A stretch of 48,322 bases of DNA from Pirellulaceae bacterium (GCA_022448315.1 JAKVCA010000038.1:1-48322), one strand, 5' to 3'; counted from the stretch's first letter, positions 27,916-36,736 are shown. The notes: generated by a model not told the origin, from the letters alone. A program made the numbers and translations.

Positions 27916-28082
27916 CGTTCTTGTTTTTCAACGTTTCGCCTCTTGTTCCACGCCGAATTCGTCAGACTTGGAGGAACTCTATTTCAATATTTCATCAGGC
28001 GATTGCCGCGCTGTGGGTACTAAAAGGGGGAAGTCTTGGCCCGAACGGGCTTTTCAGCTGTCCCCTTCTGAAGAGAGTCCCC

Positions 28083-28865
28083 ATGAATTTAAACTTGGCC
28101 CTTCTGCATCTGCGAGGGTGTTTTGCAGGCGATCCAACGTCTTTTTTAAGCACCTGGATTTCGCAATCGATCGCAATATTCATGTTTCTCCTCGCGCTGG
28201 GAGGCGATTCTCGAGTATCTGGTCAAGAATGGGCCATTCTGGCACCCACCGATGGGGAGGTGCTGGAAGGAGATGTTCGCTGTGTTCCCGTCTACCTGCG
28301 AAAGCCCGCGGGGGGGCAAGCGATTTTGAGGGTTACCTATCTCAATGAAAAAGGTGGGGTTGCGAGCAATCTTCCAATTGGGCCAGGCCAATATGAAATC
28401 GTTTCTCTGCATCAGGATGGAGAAAAACTGTCGACTGGCGATTATCGGCTTGAAATCTATGTGGACGATCAACTCGATCAACTGAAGGCTAAAGCGGATT
28501 TCAGGATCGAGGCAAACGACGATCCGATCAATCTCCCAAGTCTTGATAGTCCGATTTCCGGTCACCGATATCCGAGTGGCATACCGAAGATCAGATTTGT
28601 CGGGAAATCGTCCTGCAGAATTTACCTGGGCATCAAAAAATCACTCAAACCTGTTTTCATTGTGGCGGTCGACCCTAAACCGAATCTGATCTGGGAGGTC
28701 GATATTCCCTGGTCTTATGGGCCCGGTGTCTATACGGTCGACGTTTTTCTATTTGACCCCAGTGCATTCCGTCAGGTCGCGGAGGATGGTGCGACTTTCG
28801 AGGTGATGCAGGGGAAAGACCAGAGCAACACGTTGCAATGGAGATCCTACAACTCCATGCGTTGA
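28083..28865 (+). CDS. Secreted protein of unknown function, 260 aa
   Basis: I do not recognise a family. The N-terminus has a long hydrophobic segment (SIAIFMFLLALGG, about residues 29-42) followed by a likely cleavage region near VSGQEW, so it is exported or anchored. The rest is all-beta: two sandwich-like domains, about 48-135 (AILAPTDGEVLEGDVRCVPV, DYRLEIYVDDQ) and about 145-245 (SPISGHRYPSGIPKIRFVG, GPGVYTVDVFLFDP). Only a few Cys occur. ATG 28083 is chosen because GAAGAGAG lies just upstream and the signal then starts near the N-terminus; the open frame reaches back into the porin terminator at 27897. The next gene, also exported and unrecognised, starts 116 bp downstream on the same strand. 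Confidence 0.75.
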   Translation: MNLNLALLHLRGCFAGDPTSFLSTWISQSIAIFMFLLALGGDSRVSGQEWAILAPTDGEVLEGDVRCVPVYLRKPAGGQAILRVTYLNEKGGVASNLPIGPGQYEIVSLHQDGEKLSTGDYRLEIYVDDQLDQLKAKADFRIEANDDPINLPSLDSPISGHRYPSGIPKIRFVGKSSCRIYLGIKKSLKPVFIVAVDPKPNLIWEVDIPWSYGPGVYTVDVFLFDPSAFRQVAEDGATFEVMQGKDQSNTLQWRSYNSMR

Positions 28866-28981
28866 AGGGGAGAGATTTAATTCACGAACGAAGTGTCCAG
28901 CGCATGGGGCTATCGAGGTTTGGAGACGCCCTTGGAAAGCGAGAGCAAGTTGGCTCTTGCCCATTGATCATAGGTGAAACC

Positions 28982-30427
28982 ATGAAGTTGCTGTCGGGGG
29001 TGTTCGAGCGGACTGAGGTCGGTGCGAGGTTGCCTTGTCTCCGTTTCGATCGTTTGACGCTTGTTTTTCTTTGCGTTTCGATTTTGGCCGTGAAGGTTTC
29101 TGAAGCCGCTGCTTTCCAGAAAGAGGAGTCTCAATTGATATGGAGTGACCCTTTCGATTGGCAGGACGCAAAACACTATCGGGTTGCGGATCTGAAGTTG
29201 ATTGAGCTCGCGAATCAAGCAGAAAACCTTGAGGTCGTATTTTGGGCGTTGGAACGTGAAGGTCGTGTGATTAAAGCCGACCGGTCAGTTGATGTTGAGC
29301 GTCGCGGTGATCAGGAAATCGAGGCGGGGGATCGACGTCGGCCCGCAATTCACCTCATACCAGGGGAGCCAGAATCGCTCGTCAACCCACGGCTTGGACA
29401 ACTTCTTCAATGGCAAGCGATTCAGCATGTTGGGCTTTACGAGTTGATGTTGAGCGGAAGGTGGGACGAGGTTCTGCAGTTGTCGCCGGAAGACTTGGCC
29501 GCTTTCGAAACGGATTATCGAGCGGCCATTCGTGCACTCAAGGCAGATTGTCGCTTATTGGAAAAGCGGATTCGAAACGAACTGCTGGCCGTCCTGACCG
29601 AGTCGCAGAGGCGTCAATGGGATGTCAGTTACGGGCGTTTTGAAGTCTGGGATGAGTCGATGCACATTGGGCCTGGCCAGCTCCTTCGTCAGCTAAGACA
29701 TTCATCTCAGGTCGCCATCTTGAACGAATCATTGGGTGTTCAACCCGATCTGAAAACCGATCGTCACCTGATCGGTTTTGGAGACCACACTGCTTCGTTA
29801 AGGTTGGCTGAGAGTCTGGTTCGGTGTTCTTACGTGCAACGTGAACTGGCGTTTTCCTTGCAACAGATCGAGCGTTTGGAACGGCCTGAAGTTCCGCCTC
29901 GCAAGTGGCTCGATCAAAGGGAGAGAATGAACCAAGCCGTCAGGCCTGACGAGGGAAAACCGGCAACGAACGCCATGAGGGTAGGGGGGGAGACTAAGAC
30001 AAAAGGGCTCAATATTCCGAGTGACATAGCAAGGGTCTTGGGACCCGAACAGGAGCGCAAGCTACGGGAAATAATTCAATGGAACCATTTCCGACGGGTC
30101 GGTTGGTTGCCCGTTCTGACCGATGGTTCACTGGGCCACCAGCTGGCTGTCAGTTCGAGACAGCGATCGCAATTATTTTCCAAGGCAAAAACGCTCCAGG
30201 ATGCGGTCATGCGTACACATTCGGAGATGGTGGAAAAGTTTCTTGCGGGCGCCACTCGATCTTTTTCCGAAACACGGAGGGTTGCATTCACTGCGATTTT
30301 AGGTGATTTCCCGTCGCCCCCCCTGTTGCTACAGCCCTTACGAGAAATTGGCTTTTTCCACCAGCATCTCCTCTCCGTTGAGGGTGAAATTGATGGGGAA
30401 TTTGCCGACGGAGCGGGAAGCGATTGA
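28982..30427 (+). CDS. Exported helical protein of unknown function, 481 aa
   Basis: I do not recognise this protein. Residues about 24-45 (LTLVFLCVSILAVKVSEAAA) form a signal peptide or anchor. The mature part is highly charged, mostly helical and Arg/Glu/Leu-rich (LLEKRIRNELLAVLTESQRRQW, SYVQRELAFSLQQIERLERPE), with a second similar block near the C-terminus (VLGPEQERKLREIIQWNHFRRV). The two TESQRRQW / GPEQERKLREIIQ stretches are reminiscent of helix repeats in planctomycete periplasmic proteins whose function is unknown. ATG 28982 has AGGTGA 6 bp upstream and places the signal correctly; the frame is open to 28838. It may form an operon with the secreted gene before it. It converges on the rdgB operon, 24 bp between stops. 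Confidence 0.72.
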   Translation: MKLLSGVFERTEVGARLPCLRFDRLTLVFLCVSILAVKVSEAAAFQKEESQLIWSDPFDWQDAKHYRVADLKLIELANQAENLEVVFWALEREGRVIKADRSVDVERRGDQEIEAGDRRRPAIHLIPGEPESLVNPRLGQLLQWQAIQHVGLYELMLSGRWDEVLQLSPEDLAAFETDYRAAIRALKADCRLLEKRIRNELLAVLTESQRRQWDVSYGRFEVWDESMHIGPGQLLRQLRHSSQVAILNESLGVQPDLKTDRHLIGFGDHTASLRLAESLVRCSYVQRELAFSLQQIERLERPEVPPRKWLDQRERMNQAVRPDEGKPATNAMRVGGETKTKGLNIPSDIARVLGPEQERKLREIIQWNHFRRVGWLPVLTDGSLGHQLAVSSRQRSQLFSKAKTLQDAVMRTHSEMVEKFLAGATRSFSETRRVAFTAILGDFPSPPLLLQPLREIGFFHQHLLSVEGEIDGEFADGAGSD

Positions 30428-30451
30428 CTAAGAAGCTCCGCCTCCACCTAA

Positions 30452-30796
30452 TCACTTTGGAAGGATCGCAGGACTTGCCAACACACCTCGAAGCATCCAG
30501 AGGACCACTCCGAAAAAAACGCCCGAGGTGACGACGACTCCGGCCAGGCAAGCGGCGAAGTGATCCCGAAGCAAGATGTAGGAGGGCGGCAATTCTGTCG
30601 ACACAGGCGTCCGGCTCGTGGGGCCAATGTCGACCGCCATCGCTTCCGTCGCTGTTTTCCATTCCAGCCAGCGAACGGCCGCATCCGTCTCAGAGTAGTG
30701 GTGGAGGAGGCGTTGTCGAATGGACCAAGTTCCCATGCCCATCATGACGAGCAACGTGATCCACAGAAACAACCAGCCTAGATCTTTCCCGGTCAT
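30452..30796 (-). CDS. Small membrane protein, 114 aa, translationally coupled to rdgB
   Basis: Two predicted membrane helices (LGWLFLWITLLVMMGMGTW near the N-terminus and AACLAGVVVTSGVFFGVVLW near the C-terminus) flank a polar loop of about 50 residues. No family is recognised. ATG 30796 overlaps the rdgB stop as ATGA, which implies translational coupling; an upstream GTG at 30802 is less likely. Being last in the rdgB transcript does not by itself suggest a function. Confidence 0.7.
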   Translation of the reverse strand: MTGKDLGWLFLWITLLVMMGMGTWSIRQRLLHHYSETDAAVRWLEWKTATEAMAVDIGPTSRTPVSTELPPSYILLRDHFAACLAGVVVTSGVFFGVVLWMLRGVLASPAILPK

Positions 30797-31413
30797 TGCC
30801 ACTCACCCCTAGCAATCAATCTTTGAAGTTGATCGACAAAGGTACGTGTTGCTCGGGCGCGATGGCTGAGTACCGACTTGACGCTATCGCCCAACTGGCC
30901 GAATGTTTGGTGGTACTCTGGCAATTCAAACATGGGGTCGTAACCGAATCCAGCTTGCCCCTGCCTTTCCATGATGATTCGCCCCCGACAGTAAGCTTCA
31001 CAGTCAATGACGATTTTTCCATCGGGACGAGCGAGCGACATGTGGCAGACGTAATACGCACCACGTCGTTCTTGTGGAACACCGCTCAGTTCCGCCAATA
31101 ATTTGTCGTTGTTGCGTTCATCATCCCTAGGCTCGCCAGCAAACCTTGCCGAATAGACGCCGGGAGCACCATTCAACGCCTCAACCACGAGACCACTGTC
31201 CTCCCCCAAGACCCACTGGTTGAGGATGCGAGCCTGCTCCGTCGCCTTGAGCTGCGCGTTTGCTTGAAAGGTGTCGCCTGTCTCTTCCACTTCGATGGCT
31301 GCCGGGAAATCTTTGAGCGTCCTAAGTTTTATGCCGACCGGTTCGAGAAGGATCCTCAACTCGCGTTTTTTCTTTTCGTTATGTGTTCCCAGTACGAGCG
31401 AACGGGCAGCCAT
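30793..31413 (-). CDS. rdgB: Non-canonical purine NTP pyrophosphatase (RdgB/HAM1)
   Basis: Hydrolyses dITP, ITP and XTP to monophosphates, keeping damaged purines out of DNA and RNA; cytoplasmic. The 206 residues include the N-terminal LVLGTHNEKKKRELRILLEP (family pattern ATxNxxKxxE), EVEETGDTFQANAQLKA, the metal-binding VLGEDSGLVVEALNGAPGVYSARFAGE, GFGYDPMFELPEYHQTFGQL and the terminal SHRARATRTF. Length and motifs are normal. ATG 31413 gives MAARSLVLGTHNE as expected. It overlaps the downstream membrane protein by four bases. Confidence 0.95.
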   Translation of the reverse strand: MAARSLVLGTHNEKKKRELRILLEPVGIKLRTLKDFPAAIEVEETGDTFQANAQLKATEQARILNQWVLGEDSGLVVEALNGAPGVYSARFAGEPRDDERNNDKLLAELSGVPQERRGAYYVCHMSLARPDGKIVIDCEAYCRGRIIMERQGQAGFGYDPMFELPEYHQTFGQLGDSVKSVLSHRARATRTFVDQLQRLIARGEWQ

Positions 31414-31507
31414 CAGGGATTCCTTGGAGGTGGGAGCAGTTCGGTTGAACCTGAGAATATCCGGGTACGTACACAGAGTCTAGAACTGAACGTGAGGTCG
31501 ACGAGAC

Positions 31508-31762
31508 TTAAGCGAATAATCGCTTTGCAACTTTAGCGACAAGTTCAGGGTTGTCCTGCTTCCGCAGGTGCGAGATCTCGGAAGCAGGCAAACCCGCTTT
31601 ATCAAGGTAACCCTCCAGTGATTTCCATACCTTCTCTCGTTTCTTGCCCTCCGCAAGATAGAGATCGGTGATCAACTCCTGAATCCTTTGAATCGCGATC
31701 GACTCTCGGTTCTGGTAGTAGTTTTTGATGATTTTCTCTTGGTATCGAGAGCGTTCGGCCAT
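31508..31762 (-). CDS. Conserved-looking small helical protein, 84 aa
   Basis: Not recognised. It is predicted entirely helical and charged (MAERSRYQEKIIKNYYQNRE, QELITDLYLAEGKKREKVW), without a signal or membrane segment, and ends KVAKRLFA. CGGAG lies about 10 bp before ATG 31762; the frame extends to 31789 but without a better start. A DNA- or RNA-binding accessory role is possible but not shown. It lies 94 bp upstream of rdgB on the same strand, so it may be the first gene of that transcript. Confidence 0.72.
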   Translation of the reverse strand: MAERSRYQEKIIKNYYQNRESIAIQRIQELITDLYLAEGKKREKVWKSLEGYLDKAGLPASEISHLRKQDNPELVAKVAKRLFA

Positions 31763-32054
31763 GAGGTAAAACTCCGGTAGGAAATGCAATCGCTGCCTGA
31801 TGCGGCTGGTGGGCCGCGGTCGTGTACTCTATTTTTTCTATATCGAGTTGTGAATGCCCGAGACGATAGGATTTTTCGGGGTTGGCAAGTTGATGGTAGG
31901 TACGACGGACCGACATGTGGGTGGAAAACAGAATCCGGCCCCTGACTGGACTAGATCATTTCGATTTTCTGATCACAGTAGGCTCGGAAGGTACCTACGA
32001 GGCATGTCGAGAAAGAGTGAACACGTTGAGGATACCGAGATGGGAGAAGGGGAA

Positions 32055-32816
32055 ATGCAGGGACCTGTGAGGGTGACGGTTTGGAATGAGTTTATCCATG
32101 AACGGGCGAAACCTGAGGTCAAAGCGATCTATCCCGATGGGATCCACGGCGCGATCCAAACGGGATTGGTCGATCGGCTGGGGGAACGAGTCGTCGTGAC
32201 GACCGCGACTTTGGACCAACCTGAGCACGGCCTTTCGGAGACGGTGGTTGGCTCCACCGATGTCTTGATCTGGTGGGGGCATGCGGCGCACGAAGAAGTG
32301 TCGGATGAAGTGGTTGAGAGAATACAAAATGCCGTGTTAGGCGGTATGGGCTTGTTGGTTTTGCACTCGGGGCATGAATCAAAAATATTCCGTCGCTTGA
32401 TGGGGACAACCTGCATGTTGCGATGGAGAGATGACGGAGAACAGGAGAGGCTTTGGGTTGTTGACCCAGGTCATCCGATCTTGGAGGGAATTGACGGTGA
32501 GTATTTCGAGATTCCTCAGGCAGAAATGTATGGTGAGCATTTTGATATCCCATCTCCGGACGAGTTGATTCTGATCAGTTGGTTCGAAGGGGGAGAGGTT
32601 TTTCGCAGCGGTTGTACGTTTCGACGAGGGAAGGGAAAAATCTTTTATTTTCGTCCAGGGCATGAGACGTTTCCCATTTACTACCAACCCGAGGTTCAAA
32701 AAATAATGGCGAATGGCGTCATGTGGTCGTCTCCCTCAGGTGGAGACTACGAGGGTCGGGGCCGTCAGGTAGCTACCCCGTTAAATTCGATTCGGTCTTT
32801 CGGTGACAGGTCGTGA
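32055..32816 (+). CDS. ThuA-like (trehalose utilisation) protein
   Basis: A 253-residue protein of the ThuA group in the glutamine-amidotransferase-like fold. It begins [13 protein letters not shown], characteristic of the family, then [51 protein letters not shown] and [16 protein letters not shown] near the end. The role is uncertain: ThuA was named from sinorhizobial trehalose catabolism, but planctomycetes carry many copies and their substrates are unknown. The start is ambiguous. ATG 32055 has GGGAG 8 bp upstream; ATG 32040 and ATG 32004 are in frame. A 293-bp gap separates it from the divergent 84-residue gene. Confidence 0.85.
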   Translation: MQGPVRVTVWNEFIHERAKPEVKAIYPDGIHGAIQTGLVDRLGERVVVTTATLDQPEHGLSETVVGSTDVLIWWGHAAHEEVSDEVVERIQNAVLGGMGLLVLHSGHESKIFRRLMGTTCMLRWRDDGEQERLWVVDPGHPILEGIDGEYFEIPQAEMYGEHFDIPSPDELILISWFEGGEVFRSGCTFRRGKGKIFYFRPGHETFPIYYQPEVQKIMANGVMWSSPSGGDYEGRGRQVATPLNSIRSFGDRS

Positions 32817-33177
32817 CGGTTGCTTTGACTCTATCGAGTTATGCCACCTTGGACACGTGGAAAAACGGGGAGGATACGGGTTGCCGGTGGACAAGGTCGA
32901 TCAATGCGACCGATGACATTCACGATCAGGATGGGTTGGCGTGGCATGAGTCGATCTCAGGTCTAGGAGCATCACGGTTCCAGGCGTTGCAAAACCGGAT
33001 TGTGTGACCGAGTGACGAGTCGAGAGTGAAGGGGATGATGTGGGGCCACAGCGAATTCGGGCCACAGCAACGCCTCGGCACGGCGACGTTTTGACATCGC
33101 GACTTTGCGAATCGATTTGAGGAAGCACTCGGTGGCTCCGGGCTGACCTACGACAGGATGCAAAGGCTTCCCGCTGG
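32817..33177. other. Intergenic segment with a possible dispersed repeat element
   Basis: There is no supported gene. On the minus strand 32972-33163 is open with the peptide ATECFLKSIRKVAMSKRRRA followed by EALLWPEFAVAPHHPLHSRL, ending LQRLEP. I recall similar short peptides annotated repeatedly in planctomycete genomes, which would fit a dispersed non-coding repeat that happens to have an open frame. This is recollection, not a search. The plus-strand frame 32813-33007 overlaps the ThuA stop but has no ribosome binding site. Confidence 0.3.
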
Positions 33178-33206
33178 TTGTTCCCAGCTTGTGGGGGGGC
33201 TATACT
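33178..33206 (+). promoter_or_regulatory. Sigma-70-like promoter of the PAS-GAF-REC gene
   Basis: TTGTTC at 33178-33183 and TATACT at 33201-33206 are separated by 17 bp. Transcription from here would begin near 33213, upstream of the AGGAGAAGG ribosome binding site, and would exclude the TTG at 33189 as a start. Confidence 0.7.
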
Positions 33207-33242
33207 TGGCTAATTGGGTCCTTGGAACAGGAGAAGGATAAG

Positions 33243-34964
33243 GTGGCATCCTTACCAAAAATTCTCTGTGTAGGTGCGGAACCGACAGCCGTCGAGGCTC
33301 TCGCGAAGAGTCTTGGTGCGGGCGTCGAGTGCCATGCCGTTCCAAACCATCTTGAAGCCGAAAAGCTTCTTCGAACAGAAGAGTTTTCTGCAGTCATGAT
33401 GCTTAATCAAGATGAGGCGGGGATCCAACCTCTTGAGACGATCCGGGCTGCTGAGATCGTGTCCCAGATTGCCGACGGCGTGGTGCTGGTCGATGCGGAT
33501 AACGCGTTGGTTTGGGCGAATCACCAATTCCGACAATGGTGTCCCACCTCCGACATCATCGGCGAAAGTTTTTATAAGGCCCTGGGAAGTGCAGACATCC
33601 TGGGGCCTGATTTTTGCCCCTTCAGCAGTGCTCGTCGAAGCGGGGTTCCCTCGACTACGGTCGTTAGAATCAGCGATCATCAGTTTTATCAACTGAAAGC
33701 CGTACCGTTATCGAGCGTTGATCATGCTGAACCGCAGTTGATCGTCTCCATTCGGGACGTGACGGAGGATTCGATGCAGCGGCAGAAGCTGGATCGTATT
33801 CGCGAGGCCGGTATGGAGCTTGCCGACATCAAACCGTCTGAGATCTACGAGATGACGGTGGATGAGAGAATCGAGCTGCTGAAAACGAATATCCTTCACT
33901 ACACGCACGATTTGCTTCACTTTGACGTCGTCGAAATACGTCTGCTGGATCACAAGACGAATCTTTTGGAACCCTTGTTGGCCGTTGGAATCGGTGACGA
34001 GGCTGCCAATCGTGTGCTCACTGCAGAACCACATCGCAATGGCGTGACCGGGTTTGTCGCGTCGACTGGAAAAAGCTATCTGTGCGAAGATACAGCCAAG
34101 GATCCTCTTTATCTTGACGGTTTGATTGGCGCGAAAAGTTCGTTGACGGTGCCTCTCATTTTGCATGATGATGTGATCGGTTCGTTTAACGTCGAAAGTC
34201 CCGACGTGAATGCGTTCACAGAGAGTGACCTGCAAATGGTTGAGCAGTTCGCCCGGGACCTTGCGATGGCCATCAACACGCTTGAGTTGTTGATTGCCCA
34301 ACAGGCGGATACGGCGAGGCAAAGCGTCGATGCGATTCATTCAGCAGTGGCATTGCCGATCGATGAAATCCTCAACGATACGGTCAATGTGATGGAGCAC
34401 TACATCGGTCATGACCCCGACGTGGTTAGGCGACTTCAGGCAATTCTGCGACACGCGCGGGACATCAAGCAGGTCATTCAAGAAATTGGCCGAGAGATGG
34501 CTCCGGCAAAGGCGGCACCGATTGAAGATGTGGAGGCGCGTCCGCTCCTTAAGGATCGCCGAATCCTAGTTGTTGATGCGGACAAAGCAGTTCGGGACGA
34601 TGCCCACCGATTGCTCGAGCGATACGGGTGCGTGGTTGAAACCGCTCACGAAGGGAGTGAAGCGGTTTTGATGGTGAGAAACTGCGGCGAGAATGCGTCT
34701 TACGACGCCGTCATTTCTGATATTCGTTTGCCCGATTTTTCGGGCTATCAACTCTTGCTGCGTTTGCAACCGCTGATGACGCAGGTCCCCATGGTGCTGA
34801 TGACCGGTTTCGGATACGACCCGGGTCATTCCATCGTGAAAGCCCGTCAAGCGGGGCTGCCGGCGTACGCAATTCTCTACAAGCCTTTCCGGCTGGATCA
34901 GCTTATCGAAGTGGTTGAAAAAATTATCCAGTCCAACGAAGTTCACGCTCCGACTTCATCTTAA
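33243..34964 (+). CDS. Signalling protein: pseudo-receiver, PAS, GAF, DHp-like helices and C-terminal receiver, no kinase domain
   Basis: A 573-residue regulator. Residues about 5-75 look like a degenerate receiver (PKILCVGAEPTAVEALAKSL) without the phosphoacceptor Asp. A PAS domain (QIADGVVLVDADNALVWANH, about 80-185) and a GAF domain (about 205-360; RLLDHKTNLLEPLLAVG, SSLTVPLILHDDVIGSFNVE) follow. A helical pair with AIHSAVALPIDEILNDT resembles a HisKA dimerisation segment, but no HATPase domain follows. The last part, from residue 440, is a receiver with VVDADK, phosphoacceptor D493 in VISDIRLPD, MTGFG and YKPF. GTG 33243 is chosen because AGGAGAAGG lies just upstream, downstream of the promoter. 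It could integrate a small-molecule signal and accept phosphate from another kinase. The metallophosphoesterase gene follows. Confidence 0.85.
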   Translation: MASLPKILCVGAEPTAVEALAKSLGAGVECHAVPNHLEAEKLLRTEEFSAVMMLNQDEAGIQPLETIRAAEIVSQIADGVVLVDADNALVWANHQFRQWCPTSDIIGESFYKALGSADILGPDFCPFSSARRSGVPSTTVVRISDHQFYQLKAVPLSSVDHAEPQLIVSIRDVTEDSMQRQKLDRIREAGMELADIKPSEIYEMTVDERIELLKTNILHYTHDLLHFDVVEIRLLDHKTNLLEPLLAVGIGDEAANRVLTAEPHRNGVTGFVASTGKSYLCEDTAKDPLYLDGLIGAKSSLTVPLILHDDVIGSFNVESPDVNAFTESDLQMVEQFARDLAMAINTLELLIAQQADTARQSVDAIHSAVALPIDEILNDTVNVMEHYIGHDPDVVRRLQAILRHARDIKQVIQEIGREMAPAKAAPIEDVEARPLLKDRRILVVDADKAVRDDAHRLLERYGCVVETAHEGSEAVLMVRNCGENASYDAVISDIRLPDFSGYQLLLRLQPLMTQVPMVLMTGFGYDPGHSIVKARQAGLPAYAILYKPFRLDQLIEVVEKIIQSNEVHAPTSS

Positions 34965-35126
34965 GAAATGGCGTTGCGGGGTACTGCTGGCGGGCCCATG
35001 GATGTCGCGGTTTACGATTCCAACTGCCGTGTCGATAAATCGTTCGTGTCGTCAATGAGGAGATGCGAGCCCGAACTCAATCATGTCGTTGGTTTCAAAA
35101 TATGTTGTCGCGAATGTTGGCGTGGG

Positions 35127-36428
35127 ATGAGGTTGCAAAGTTCAGTGATAGGCATTTGGATTTCCCTGCTGTTCGGACTGTGTGGCCACCTCGTGATCTG
35201 GGTCGCCATCTACAATCGCCTTCATGCAACAGCGATTCGGCGGAGCGTTAAAAAGACTCTCGAAAAGTGGATTTGCGGGGCCGTAGGATGCATCGGTCTC
35301 TTTTATGTTTGGCTAGGCATCCGCCCTTTTCTTCTGAATGACCCTTCGTCCGAAATTTTCATCTCATGGGACGTTTTGGGGGACTTCATCGTGAGTTTTT
35401 ACCTGATCGCATGCTGGTGCGCTTGGGGAGCAGTCGTGATTCGGTGGGGCGTTTGGCGATGGACACAACGTCGGCCAAATTCCGTTCGGGTCACACGGCT
35501 TGGTCTGCTTTGTGGTGCGCACGAGTGTACGCGTGAGGACGAACCTACGCCTGAGGATGAACGATTGATCATGGAACGCGGAGACGAGCTGAGGACTGCT
35601 CGGGTTCAACCTGATGCGAACGCGTTTCCTCAAAGTTGGTTTGGTGATCGATGGACAGAGCGACTGGCCAAGATCCCCGGAAACCAAATCCTGCGGTTGG
35701 AGGTCAACGAAAAAGAGTTCGGTATTCCGGACTTGGCACCGAATTTCAGGGGACTGACGATCGCCCATGCCTCAGACTTCCACATGACCGGCCAGATGAC
35801 TGAAGCGTTCTACCAACACTTGGTCGAGCAGATCAATAAACTGGAGTGTGATCTGATTGCTCTGACCGGGGACCTGATTGATCGACCCAAGTGCCTGCCG
35901 TGGCTTGAAGCCGTATTCGGTCGCCTCGTCGCCCCGTTGGGCAAATATTACGTGCTCGGCAACCATGATTGCCGGATTGCCGATGAGGCCATGCTGCGGG
36001 GGATGTTGAAGAAGGCGGGGCTTATCTCGCCCCATGGGCAGTGGATCACCGTTGAGCACCGAAACGGGCAGGTTCTTTTGGCAGGAAACGAGTTGCCTTG
36101 GTATCCCGGCGCTCATGAGCTTTCGACTCCTCCGCGCAGTGTGGAGGGCCGCGATGCACTCAAGATCCTTCTTTCTCATTCGCCCGATCAAATTCACTGG
36201 GCGGTAGACCGAGGATTTGATTTGATGCTGGCTGGGCACACTCACGGTGGCCAGATTCGTCCGCCTGTGGTGGGCCCCATTGTTTCGCCCAGTCGCTTCG
36301 GCCCCAAGTACGCAGGTGGTGAATTTCAGGTCGGTTGTACCCATCTGCATGTCAGTCGAGGAGTTTCTGGAACTCATCCGCTGAGGTTCAATTGTTTGCC
36401 AGAAATTACTCGAATCAGACTCGTGTGA
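35127..36428 (+). CDS. Membrane-bound calcineurin-like metallophosphoesterase
   Basis: A 433-residue protein with several hydrophobic helices in the first 150 residues (SSVIGIWISLLFGLCGHLVI, ICGAVGCIGLFYVWLGI, FIVSFYLIACWCAWGAVV) and a C-terminal phosphoesterase domain. The metal-binding motifs are complete: HASDFHMTG, LTGDLIDRP, LGNHDC, LLSHSPDQIHW and AGHTHGGQIRPP. The layout resembles YkuE/YaeI-type enzymes, where lipid head groups or UDP-sugars are possible substrates; none is indicated here. The start is uncertain: the frame opens at 34968, four bp after the previous stop, but no ribosome binding site is seen there and the intervening sequence lacks character. ATG 35127 sits just before the first helix. 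Confidence 0.82.
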   Translation: MRLQSSVIGIWISLLFGLCGHLVIWVAIYNRLHATAIRRSVKKTLEKWICGAVGCIGLFYVWLGIRPFLLNDPSSEIFISWDVLGDFIVSFYLIACWCAWGAVVIRWGVWRWTQRRPNSVRVTRLGLLCGAHECTREDEPTPEDERLIMERGDELRTARVQPDANAFPQSWFGDRWTERLAKIPGNQILRLEVNEKEFGIPDLAPNFRGLTIAHASDFHMTGQMTEAFYQHLVEQINKLECDLIALTGDLIDRPKCLPWLEAVFGRLVAPLGKYYVLGNHDCRIADEAMLRGMLKKAGLISPHGQWITVEHRNGQVLLAGNELPWYPGAHELSTPPRSVEGRDALKILLSHSPDQIHWAVDRGFDLMLAGHTHGGQIRPPVVGPIVSPSRFGPKYAGGEFQVGCTHLHVSRGVSGTHPLRFNCLPEITRIRLV

Positions 36429-36572
36429 AAATGCGGCTTCTTTGCGAGACCAAGGGCTGCCTGCTCGAAACGCTTCTGCCGCCTTTTTCAGCGAGTTGCC
36501 TACGAATATCACAAAGATGTCTGCTCGTTCGACTTGATTCGAGGTGGCTCAGTTGGGCGAACTTATACCAAC

Positions 36573-36600
36573 TTGACAGCGAGTTGATTTCAGTGAAAAT
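36573..36600 (+). promoter_or_regulatory. Promoter of the tRNA-Val gene
   Basis: A perfect TTGACA at 36573-36578 and GAAAAT at 36595-36600 with a 16-bp spacer lie 14 bp before the mature tRNA start. Confidence 0.7.
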
Positions 36601-36614
36601 AGCCGAGGCTTTTG

Positions 36615-36688
36615 GGGCGACTAGCTCAGTTGGTTAGAGCGCCGTCTTCACACGGCGGAGGTCGCTGGTTCGAATCCTGCGTCGCCCA
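36615..36688 (+). tRNA. tRNA-Val, anticodon CAC
   Basis: Full cloverleaf of 74 nt. The acceptor stem GGGCGAC pairs with GTCGCCC, followed by discriminator A; the D arm is GCTC-AGTTGGTTA-GAGC. The anticodon stem CCGTC/GGCGG (one G-U) closes the loop TTCACAC with T33 and anticodon CAC, reading GTG codons. The T loop is TTCGAAT on stem GCTGG/CCTGC with one T-T mismatch. The CCA end is not encoded. It lies alone between two protein genes. Confidence 0.93.
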
Positions 36689-36694
36689 CTTTTG

Positions 36695-36736
36695 CCCGAG
36701 TCCGCCAAAAATTTCTCGGGACAATTTCTTTTTTTT
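36695..36736 (+). terminator. Possible terminator after tRNA-Val
   Basis: A 6-bp stem CCCGAG/CTCGGG (36695-36700 with 36715-36720) with a 14-nt loop is followed after seven bases by a T-run to 36736. The gap to the T-run lowers confidence. Confidence 0.5.

Noticed and set aside
32813-33007. 64-codon frame beginning at a GTG overlapping the ThuA stop
   Set aside because: The GTGA overlap suggested coupling, but the peptide is low in character and ends without any domain.
33708-34340. 210-codon minus-strand frame
   Set aside because: Shadow of the PAS-GAF-REC gene.
36615-36688. Reading the tRNA anticodon as TCA (selenocysteine or suppressor type)
   Set aside because: That would need the stem to be shifted by one; the standard alignment with T33 and a single base at position 26 gives CAC, and the arm lengths match an ordinary Val tRNA.
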